DNA from: Magnetococcales bacterium
Lineage (GTDB): Bacteria > Pseudomonadota > Magnetococcia > Magnetococcales > Magnetaquicoccaceae
Direction of reading: 5' to 3'
Assembly (NCBI GenBank): GCA_015231375.1
Contig: JADGBT010000006.1
Location: forward strand, 62,001 to 126,000
DNA: 64,000 nt
The translations under genes were made by a program, and so were the position numbers. A model generated the notes under the pieces. It saw nothing but the letters and a program-made list of their open reading frames with translations. It did not search any database and was not told where the DNA came from. Positions 53,875-61,720 of this stretch are shown here, one piece after another; position 1 is the stretch's first letter, and each line of letters opens with the position of its first letter.

Positions 53875-56613
53875 ATGTCCTGGCAGTGGATTGTTCCTCT
53901 GGTTTCGGTGTTGTATCTGGGGGTGTTGTTCGCCGTGGCCTATCACGCGGACTGGCGCGCGGCCAACGGTCGTTCTCTGGTCAACAATCCCACCATCTAT
54001 ACCCTCTCCATCGCGGTTTATTGCACCTCTTGGACCTATTACGGCAGCGTGGGACGGGCGGCGGAAACCGGTATCGGTTTTTTGCCCATTTTTCTTGGTC
54101 CCACCATCATGGCCGCGTTGTGGATTTTCTTGTTGGGCAAGATCATCGCCATCTCCAAGGTCAATCACATCACCTCCATCGCCGATTTCATCTCTTCCCG
54201 CTATGGCAAGAGTCCGTTGCTCGGGGGCATGGTGACCCTGTTCGTGGTGATCGGCATCATGCCCTATATCGCCTTGCAATTGAAGGCGGTGGCGGTCAGC
54301 CTGGATGTGCTGGTGCATCGTCTGGACGCCGATCTGGTCACTCGTGGACCCTCCGCGCCTTGGGATGACACCGCGTTGTATGTGGCTGTGATCCTGGCGT
54401 TGTTCTCCATTTTGTTCGGCACCCGCCACCTGGACGCCAGCGAACGCCATGAGGGCATGGTCACCGCCATCGCGTTTGAATCCATGGTGAAACTCGGGGC
54501 GTTTTTGTTCGTGGGGCTGTTTGTCACCTTCGGGATGTTCGATGGCTTCGGGGATCTGTTCACCCAGGCCATGGCCGATCCGGGCGTGCGGCGTCTGATG
54601 ACCTTCGAGGCCATGCCCGGTGGTTATGTCTCCTGGTTTTCCATGACCCTGCTGGCCATGCTGGCGGTTTTGTTCCTGCCCCGTCAGTTCCAGGTGCTGG
54701 TGGTGGAGAACGTCAATCCGGCCCACATCCGTCAGGCCGCTTGGCTGTTTCCGTTGTATCTGTTGGCCTTCAACCTGTTTGTGCTTCCCATCGCCCTGGC
54801 TGGACGGTTGATCTTCGCGGGACAGGGGATGGATCCGGATACCTATGTGTTGACCCTGCCGATTCATGGCGGACAGGTGTGGCTGGCTCTGTTCGTCTAT
54901 CTGGGGGGATTGTCGGCGGCCACCAGCATGGTGATCGTCGAGGCCATCGCCATGTCCACCATGGTCAGCAACGATCTGGTGTTGCCGTTGTTGCTGCGGT
55001 TTCGCGCCGCGTTTCGGGACGATCTGTCGGGCATGATCCTGACCATCCGGCGCGGCATCATCATCGGCTTGATGTTTCTGGGATATCTTTATTTCCGGTT
55101 GATCGGCGAATCCCATACCCTGGTGAGCATCGGCATCATCTCGTTTGCGGCGGTGGCCCAGTTCGCCCCGGCGATTCTCATCGGGATCTATTGGCCCGGG
55201 GTGAGCCGGCGCGGGGCGTTGGGGGGCATGGTGGCCGGTTTTCTGGTCTGGTCCCACACGTTGCTGTTCGCCTCGTTCGCCAAGTCGGGCTGGATCGCGG
55301 AGAGCTTTCTGCATGATGGCCCGTGGGGAATCGCCTGGTTGAAACCTCAGGCGTTGTTCGGCTTGACCGTCTTTGATCCCATCACCCATTCGGTTTTCTG
55401 GAGTCTGCTGTCCAATATCGGGGTGCTGGTGGTGATTTCCCTGTTTGATCGCCAGACCGCCGTGGAACAGATCCAGGCCCTGAATTTTGTCAATGTCTTC
55501 GAGAAGGGGGCCAAGGGGGGCAACGAATACCTCTGGAGCGGTTTCGTCTCGGTGGCGGATTTGAAGAAACTGGTGTCGCGTTTCATTGGTCCGGCGCAGG
55601 CGGAGCTGGATTTCACCAATTATCTCCATCACCGTCTGCTCAAGCTCGACGAACAGGCTCAGGCCCCGGCCCATCTGGTGGCCTTTGCCGAGAAACGGTT
55701 GACCGGCGCCATCGGTTCGGCCTCGGCGCGGGTGATGGTGTCGTCGGTGGTGAAGGGCGAGGAGCTGGATCTGCACGGGGTGATGCGCATCCTGGATGAA
55801 ACCAGTCAGGTGATCGAGTACAGCCAGAGGCTGGAGTTGAAATCCCGTCAGTTGGAAGCGGCCACCCGTCAGTTGCAAGAGGCCAACGAGCGGCTTCAGG
55901 AGCTGGACCGGTTGAAAGACGAGTTCATCTCGACCGTCAGCCACGAATTGCGCACCCCCTTGACTTCGATCCGGGCTTTTTCCGAAATCCTGCGGGACAA
56001 CGAGGAGATGGGATCGGAAGATCGTCACCGATTCACCGAGATCATCATCAAGGAGGCGGAGCGCTTGACCCGTCTGGTCAACCAGATTCTGGATCTGGCC
56101 CGGATCGAATCGGGCAAGATGGAGTGGCATCTGACACGCGTGGATCTGGTGGAGATCACGCGGGATGCCATCGATGCCACCCATCAACTCTTTGAAAACA
56201 AATCCGTGCGCATGATTCACCACACCCCGGACCATCCGGTGTTGCTGCGCGCCGATCGGGACAAGATCATGCAGGTGGTGATCAACCTGTTGTCCAATGC
56301 CGTCAAATTCTGCGCTTCCGGAACCGGCGAGGTCCAGGTTCGCACCCACGACAGTCAGGAAGGGGTCGGGGTGACCGTGACCGACAATGGACCGGGCATC
56401 CCCAAGGATGACCTGGAAAAGGTGTTCGAGAAGTTTCATCAGGTGGATCAGGCGCGGGACGAAACCATGGATGTGCCCCTGGGAACCGGATTGGGCCTGA
56501 CCATTTGTCAGCGGATTATCGATCGTCACCGGGGGCGGATCTGGGTGGAGAGCCGGTTGGGTCAGGGGGCGGCGTTTCAGTTTGTGCTGCCTCGGGATTT
56601 GGAGTCGATCTGA
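53875..56613 (+). CDS. Sodium/solute-symporter-like histidine kinase (CrbS/CbrA-type)
   Basis: The 912-residue protein's first ~520 residues form an SSS transporter-like domain of about 13 helices (YCTSWTYYGSVGRAAETGIGF, VNHITSIADFISSRYGKS). A linker region (about 550-640) resembling the STAC segment follows, then a coiled coil, HisKA with STVSHELRTPLTS and HATPase ([24 protein letters not shown]). There is no PAS or receiver. Proteins of this layout (CrbS, CbrA) control acetate or amino-acid use; the position after acs-actP points to acetate sensing. No DNA-binding partner gene is in the window; the nearest receiver is at 51149-51526. Confidence 0.92.
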   Translation: MSWQWIVPLVSVLYLGVLFAVAYHADWRAANGRSLVNNPTIYTLSIAVYCTSWTYYGSVGRAAETGIGFLPIFLGPTIMAALWIFLLGKIIAISKVNHITSIADFISSRYGKSPLLGGMVTLFVVIGIMPYIALQLKAVAVSLDVLVHRLDADLVTRGPSAPWDDTALYVAVILALFSILFGTRHLDASERHEGMVTAIAFESMVKLGAFLFVGLFVTFGMFDGFGDLFTQAMADPGVRRLMTFEAMPGGYVSWFSMTLLAMLAVLFLPRQFQVLVVENVNPAHIRQAAWLFPLYLLAFNLFVLPIALAGRLIFAGQGMDPDTYVLTLPIHGGQVWLALFVYLGGLSAATSMVIVEAIAMSTMVSNDLVLPLLLRFRAAFRDDLSGMILTIRRGIIIGLMFLGYLYFRLIGESHTLVSIGIISFAAVAQFAPAILIGIYWPGVSRRGALGGMVAGFLVWSHTLLFASFAKSGWIAESFLHDGPWGIAWLKPQALFGLTVFDPITHSVFWSLLSNIGVLVVISLFDRQTAVEQIQALNFVNVFEKGAKGGNEYLWSGFVSVADLKKLVSRFIGPAQAELDFTNYLHHRLLKLDEQAQAPAHLVAFAEKRLTGAIGSASARVMVSSVVKGEELDLHGVMRILDETSQVIEYSQRLELKSRQLEAATRQLQEANERLQELDRLKDEFISTVSHELRTPLTSIRAFSEILRDNEEMGSEDRHRFTEIIIKEAERLTRLVNQILDLARIESGKMEWHLTRVDLVEITRDAIDATHQLFENKSVRMIHHTPDHPVLLRADRDKIMQVVINLLSNAVKFCASGTGEVQVRTHDSQEGVGVTVTDNGPGIPKDDLEKVFEKFHQVDQARDETMDVPLGTGLGLTICQRIIDRHRGRIWVESRLGQGAAFQFVLPRDLESI

Positions 56614-56686
56614 AACGGTTATTGGCGCGGGACTTGCTTGATTTGGGCCGTTATGAACTCCTGTTAACCTGAAAGGAGCAGCAACG

Positions 56687-58189
56687 ATGGCCTGCGCCGC
56701 ATGGTGTACCAGCAAAAGAAAACGTCGATTCTGGCCCTGTTGTCTGGGTCTGTTGACGGTGTGGAGTGGGCTGTCCCAGCAGGCCGAGGCCCAGACTCTG
56801 CCGGAGGCCGTGCAGAGCGCTCTGCGGGAAACGCCGCGCATCGAGGCGGCACGGCGCGCGCTTCAGGCGATCCGTGCGCGCAAGGCGCGGGCGATTTCCG
56901 GTTATCTGCCCTCTTTGGATCTGAGCCTGGGAACCGGCGAGGAGTGGAACGATACCACCACCACCCGGCTCACCGAGGGGGAGAACCGTCTGCGTCGGGG
57001 CGAGTTGCAGGTCACTCTCAATCAACCCCTGTTCGATGGTTTTTCCACCTGGCATCAGGTGGCCGAAAACGATGCCCGGGAGCGGACCGAACGGGCTGCC
57101 CTGGATTCGGCGGCGGATGAGGTGGCTCTGGATACGGTGCTGGCCTATCTGGAGGTGCTCAAGCAGCGGGAACTGCATCAACTGCTTCAGGAACAAGAAC
57201 GGCTGCACCGTCAGATTCTGGCTCGTGTCCAGGACATGGCCAGCCTGGGTCTGAGCACCTCGGTGGACGCGGAACTCTCCCAGAGTCGTCTGAAATTAAT
57301 TGTTTCCGATCTGGTCTCCGCCTCCGGCGCCGGACAAAAGGCCGCGACGCGCTTTCGCAGACTGGTGGGTCGGGAACCCGGTCCTTTGGAGCCTGCCGTG
57401 CTTTCTCCGGCCACCCTGCCCGGATCCTTGGAAATCGCCCTGGAACAGGCGTTGCGCCTGAATGCCACCCTGATGCGTTCCAAGGGGGAGTTGGCCTCGA
57501 CCACGGCCAGCCACGCGGGCAATCATGCCCGTTATTGGCCCAAGCTGGGGCTGGATGTGGGATACTCCAATACGGATAATGTCGGGGGAACGCGGGGCTA
57601 CAATGAGAATGTGCGCGCCATGGTGCGTTTGAACGTCAATCTGTTTCATGGCGGCTCGGACCTGGCCACGGTGCGGGAGAGCGCCGAACAGGTCGGACGC
57701 AGCCAGGGTCTGCTGGATGAGGTTCAGGCCACGGTGCTGGAGGATGTCCGGGTGGCCTGGGACCGGATGCAGACCGCCCGGGAACGTCTGGCCCGTCTGG
57801 ATGAACATCTGGAATCCAAACAAAAGGTCACCAGCGCCTATCACGAGCAGTTCCGCATGGGCTTGCGTCCTTTGCTGGATGTGTTGAACTCCGAAAACGA
57901 GTTGACCTCCGCCAGAAATGCCCGTGTCAATGAAAGTTATGAACAGCAGATCGCCGGTTATCGTTTGTTGGCGGTGGTCGGATTGTTGCGAACGGTGTTT
58001 GTCGGCGACCAACCGGCGTTGCCCGCGCCGTCCGGAAGCCTCCAGGTGAAAGTCGAAGTCGAGGAGCCGAGCGCGCCCGAAACGCCAGCGGTGGCGTCGC
58101 AACCGCTGGCGGTGGAAACCTTGGATCAGGCCAGCGAACTGCTGTGGCAGGAGAGTTCGGCCCTGGTGGAGGGGATCGGGGCGCCGTGA
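56687..58189 (+). CDS. TolC-family outer-membrane efflux/type I secretion protein
   Basis: The 500-residue protein has a signal peptide (basic SKRKRRF, hydrophobic core, cleavage near QQAEAQ) and two OEP repeats rich in long amphipathic helices (LPEAVQSALRETPRIEAA... and LEIALEQALRLNATLMRSKG), with NQPLFDGF and NVNLFHGG at equivalent positions. It forms the trimeric outer-membrane channel. An AGGAG ribosome site precedes ATG 56687. It converges on the HlyD/ABC genes, which it probably serves; it may also serve the RND pump at 20028-24283, which lacks its own channel. Confidence 0.93.
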   Translation: MACAAWCTSKRKRRFWPCCLGLLTVWSGLSQQAEAQTLPEAVQSALRETPRIEAARRALQAIRARKARAISGYLPSLDLSLGTGEEWNDTTTTRLTEGENRLRRGELQVTLNQPLFDGFSTWHQVAENDARERTERAALDSAADEVALDTVLAYLEVLKQRELHQLLQEQERLHRQILARVQDMASLGLSTSVDAELSQSRLKLIVSDLVSASGAGQKAATRFRRLVGREPGPLEPAVLSPATLPGSLEIALEQALRLNATLMRSKGELASTTASHAGNHARYWPKLGLDVGYSNTDNVGGTRGYNENVRAMVRLNVNLFHGGSDLATVRESAEQVGRSQGLLDEVQATVLEDVRVAWDRMQTARERLARLDEHLESKQKVTSAYHEQFRMGLRPLLDVLNSENELTSARNARVNESYEQQIAGYRLLAVVGLLRTVFVGDQPALPAPSGSLQVKVEVEEPSAPETPAVASQPLAVETLDQASELLWQESSALVEGIGAP

Positions 58190-58215
58190 GGGGATTGCGG
58201 GCGTGAGCGCAGGGA

Positions 58216-59562
58216 TCAGCGTTCCCGGAAGGCTTCGTTGACCGAGGCGTAGATGGGCTTGAGCAGATAGGTCATCAGGGTCTTGCTGCCCGTGTGGATG
58301 TCGGCCTGTACGGTCATGCCGGGCAAAATGACGTTGACTCCGGGCCGCGATCCCAGATGATCGGCGGACAATTGCACCAATCCTTTGAAATAGGGCTGTT
58401 GTTTTTCGTCCATGAAGGCGTCCGCAGAGATGGATTGCAGCTCTCCGGCAATGGTGCCGTAACGGGCATAGTCGTAGGTGGTGACCTTGATGGTCACCGG
58501 TTGACCCACCTTCACATGGCCGATGTCGCGGGTGGTGATGCGAATCTCGGCATGGAGCGTCTCTCCCAGCGGCACGATCTTGGCCACCAGTCCCCCCGGC
58601 GGAATCACCCCTTTCAGGGTGCTGGGCCCCATCTCCTGAATCACGCCCCGCACTGGCGCGGTGATATCCAGGCGGGTCACCCGATCTTTCAAGCGGCTGA
58701 TCTGTTCATCCAACTGGGACTGATCGGCCAAGGCGCTGTTCAACTCCTTTTGCGCATCGTGACGCCGTTGCTCGTCGGTTTCCAAGAGTCGGCTGCGCAA
58801 CTCCTCCACCTCGATGCGGGTCTGGGCGATGGTGCCCCGGATGCGGGTCATCTCTTCGATGGTGCGGATCTTCTCGCGTTTGGTCGCCAGGACCGAAAGC
58901 TGGGATACCAATCCCTTGGCCAATCCTTTTTCCTGAATCTCCAACTCTTCGTCCAGCAGTTTCTGCCGTCGGGCCAAAGGATCCAGTTGTCCGGTCAATT
59001 CTTTCACCTGGGTCTCTTTCTGGGCCACCTGACGCCGGATCACCTGTTCGCTGCTCGCCTGATGGCTGCGCTGGGAGTGGAGCAGATTGTCCTGATCCTT
59101 GGCCAACAGGGCGGATTCCGGAGCGACCTGCTCGAATTGGGGCGCGCGCTGTTCCAGAAAGGCCCGTTGTCGTTCGATCATCAGGGCCAGGGCTTGTCGG
59201 CGCGCCTGATATTGTTTCAACTCCGGCAGGATCGGCGCCGGATCCAAGCGAACCAGCGGATCCCCCTGGGAGACGATGCTCCCCTCCTTGACCAGAATCT
59301 GCTGAACGATTCCCCCTTCCAGATGTTGTACGTTGTGTACCGGATGCTGCGTGACCACCTCTCCAGAGGCCGGGGCCATCTCTTCCAGCACCGAAAACGA
59401 GGCCCAGACCAGAAAGGTCACCACGGCCAGCGAGACGGCCATGCCGGTGGCGCGGATCAGCAGGGGCAGTCCCCCTTCTTCCAGGATCATGGATTGGGCC
59501 AGAAACCGTTGCTGACGATTGCCCAATTGGATGGTTTTTGGAGTGGGGGCGGTGGTTGACAT
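58216..59562 (-). CDS. HlyD-family type I secretion adaptor
   Basis: The 448-residue membrane-fusion protein has one N-terminal membrane helix (about 38-58), a lipoyl half-motif (VQHLEGGIVQQILVKEGSIVSQGDPLVRLD), a long coiled-coil hairpin (about 105-290, rich in Glu/Gln/Leu/Arg), the second lipoyl half (RLDITAPVRGVIQEM) and a C-terminal beta-barrel. It bridges the ABC exporter and the TolC channel. It begins 13 bp after the second ABC gene and is the last gene of the minus-strand operon. The secreted substrate gene is not visible in the window. Confidence 0.94.
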   Translation of the reverse strand: MSTTAPTPKTIQLGNRQQRFLAQSMILEEGGLPLLIRATGMAVSLAVVTFLVWASFSVLEEMAPASGEVVTQHPVHNVQHLEGGIVQQILVKEGSIVSQGDPLVRLDPAPILPELKQYQARRQALALMIERQRAFLEQRAPQFEQVAPESALLAKDQDNLLHSQRSHQASSEQVIRRQVAQKETQVKELTGQLDPLARRQKLLDEELEIQEKGLAKGLVSQLSVLATKREKIRTIEEMTRIRGTIAQTRIEVEELRSRLLETDEQRRHDAQKELNSALADQSQLDEQISRLKDRVTRLDITAPVRGVIQEMGPSTLKGVIPPGGLVAKIVPLGETLHAEIRITTRDIGHVKVGQPVTIKVTTYDYARYGTIAGELQSISADAFMDEKQQPYFKGLVQLSADHLGSRPGVNVILPGMTVQADIHTGSKTLMTYLLKPIYASVNEAFRER

Positions 59563-59575
59563 GGCTTCAAGGTTC

Positions 59576-61720
59576 CTAGATCAGGTTCTGCGGGATCTTG
59601 GGGAGGACTTCGTTCGGGGGTCCGGAGAGCTTCAGATAGCCTTGATCGAAGAAGAATAGTTGATCGGCCAGACGCATGTGGCTGGGACGATGGGTGACGA
59701 TGAAAATCGTCGCCTTGCCGCGCAACTGCTGCACCGCCTTCTGGAAGGCCTGATCCCCTTCCCAGTCCAGGGCGCTGGCGGGTTCGTCGAACAACAAAAT
59801 CTGCGAAGGCTTGAGATAGGCGCGGGCTAAGGAGATTTTTTGCACGGTGCTGGAGGCCAGTTGTCCGGCGTTGTTGTCGCCGATGCGGGTGTCGAAACCC
59901 CGGGGCAGGGCGCGTATGTCCTCCAGGACTCCGGACATGCGACAGGCGTTTTCCAACTCTTCCAGGGTGGCGGTGGCGTGGGCCAGACGCAGATTCTGGG
60001 CAATGGTGCCATGGTACAGATCACATTTCTGGGGCACGTAGGCCACGGCGTGACGCAATTCGATGGGATTCATCTGGCGCAGATCCTGACCGTCGATGCG
60101 GATGCTGCCCGCCTGGGGCAGATACAATCCGGCGATCAGCTTGATGATCGTGGACTTGCCCGAACCGTTGCTGCCGACGATCACCACCACCTCGCCGGGT
60201 TTGACCTCGAAACTCACCCCCATCAGCGCCGGTTCGGCTTCGTTGGTGTAGCGCAGACTCACCCGCACAAAGCTGATGGCCCCTTCGAAGGTTTTGATCG
60301 GTTCGATGGGGGCGTAGGCTTCGAATTCGGGCTTGACGTTCATGAGACCGTCGATCTGCTTGATGCTGGAGCGGATCTGTTCCATGCGGGTCATGGCGAA
60401 GAAGATGCTTTGCAACGGCGCCAGAATCCGCCACACCAGAATCATCGAGGCCACCAGTCCCCCGACGGTCATCTCGGCGGCCAGCACCCGCAACACACCA
60501 ATGCTCACGGTGATCAGTCCGGATCCGACCACCAGCAGTTGCGCCACCGTGTTGACCGCAGCGGTGATCAGCGAGGAGTGGAAATTTTGCATGCTGGTTT
60601 CGGCGGAGAGTTCCCGGTAGCGGTCGAACCACATCTCCTCGGCGCCCAGATACTTGATAGCGCGAATTTTGTTGAGGATTTCGACGGTGAACTCCTGCTG
60701 TTTGGCGCGGGCGCGTCTGGCTCTGGCCCCTTCGTTTTCCACCAGGGGACTCATCACGAACCACAGCAGCACAAACAACAAGGCGGTGATGCCGGGAATG
60801 AAGGCCAGTGTGCCGGCCAAAGTCGCCATGACCACCAGAAAGATCACCGTGAACGGCATCTCCAGAAAGACCAGGGCCAAAGGTCCGGTGAAGAACTCCC
60901 GCACCGTGTCGAAATCCTTCACCCGCGCCACCTGGGAACCGATGGGGGCCCGCTCGGTATAGGAGGGCACCAAGGAGAGAATCCGCAGAAAAATGGCGCT
61001 GCTCACGATGCTGTCCATGTGCGCGCCCACATGCATCAGCATGCGGGCGCGCATGACCCGCAACACCCAATCGAACGCCAATGCCAGCAGTACGCCGATC
61101 ACCAGATAGGTCAGCGTTTGCATGGAGTGGGAACCGATCACCCGGTCATAGACCGCCATGGAATAAAGCGGAGGAGCCACTTGGAGAATGGTGATGGCGC
61201 AGGTGAGGGCGACGACAAAATAGAAATATCTGCGGAAGCGGTTGGTGATCATGCGCAACCAACCCAGGCGGTTTTGTTCCAGCGCCATCAACTCGTGATC
61301 GAAGGTCTTGAAGAAAAAAACCGACCCCACCAGATCCATGGGAGGGATCTTGCCGACTTTTCCGGTCGCGCCGTCGAAGATCAGCAGCATATCCCCGACC
61401 TGTTCGTACAGCACCATGGCGCCTTGCTGATCGGGCACAAACAGGCAGGGCAGCAAACGGGGATCGATCTGTTTTTGGTTGAGACGCAGTTCGTGGCTTT
61501 GAAAAGTGAGATTGGCCATGACGTTGCGCAATCCGGTCAGATCCAGGGATTCGGCGAAGTGGGGCAGGGATTCGGCCACGTGACGCAAATCCCCCCGATA
61601 ACCCACCGCGTGCAGCAGTGGCACCAGACAGGCGCCAAAATCCGAAAGCCTGGCAAAGTCCTCCAGAATGCCGGTGGCTTGCGGATAGTCCACGAGGGAC
61701 TCCTGGGGTCGTTTGATCAT
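59576..61720 (-). CDS. Type I secretion ABC transporter with peptidase-like N-terminal domain and degenerate signature
   Basis: The 714-residue half-transporter has an N-terminal C39-peptidase-like domain (about 1-140) without a recognisable catalytic Cys-His pair, so probably a substrate-docking CLD. Then come six membrane helices (about 165-440) and a nucleotide-binding domain: Walker A GSNGSGKST (516-524), Walker B ILLFDEPAS with the catalytic Glu, D-loop ALDWEG and H-loop VTHRPS. The signature motif, normally LSGGQ, reads LASST (621-625). The start overlaps the stop of the other ABC gene (ATGA), so the two are likely made in equal amounts and pair as a heterodimer. Confidence 0.9.
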   Translation of the reverse strand: MIKRPQESLVDYPQATGILEDFARLSDFGACLVPLLHAVGYRGDLRHVAESLPHFAESLDLTGLRNVMANLTFQSHELRLNQKQIDPRLLPCLFVPDQQGAMVLYEQVGDMLLIFDGATGKVGKIPPMDLVGSVFFFKTFDHELMALEQNRLGWLRMITNRFRRYFYFVVALTCAITILQVAPPLYSMAVYDRVIGSHSMQTLTYLVIGVLLALAFDWVLRVMRARMLMHVGAHMDSIVSSAIFLRILSLVPSYTERAPIGSQVARVKDFDTVREFFTGPLALVFLEMPFTVIFLVVMATLAGTLAFIPGITALLFVLLWFVMSPLVENEGARARRARAKQQEFTVEILNKIRAIKYLGAEEMWFDRYRELSAETSMQNFHSSLITAAVNTVAQLLVVGSGLITVSIGVLRVLAAEMTVGGLVASMILVWRILAPLQSIFFAMTRMEQIRSSIKQIDGLMNVKPEFEAYAPIEPIKTFEGAISFVRVSLRYTNEAEPALMGVSFEVKPGEVVVIVGSNGSGKSTIIKLIAGLYLPQAGSIRIDGQDLRQMNPIELRHAVAYVPQKCDLYHGTIAQNLRLAHATATLEELENACRMSGVLEDIRALPRGFDTRIGDNNAGQLASSTVQKISLARAYLKPSQILLFDEPASALDWEGDQAFQKAVQQLRGKATIFIVTHRPSHMRLADQLFFFDQGYLKLSGPPNEVLPKIPQNLI

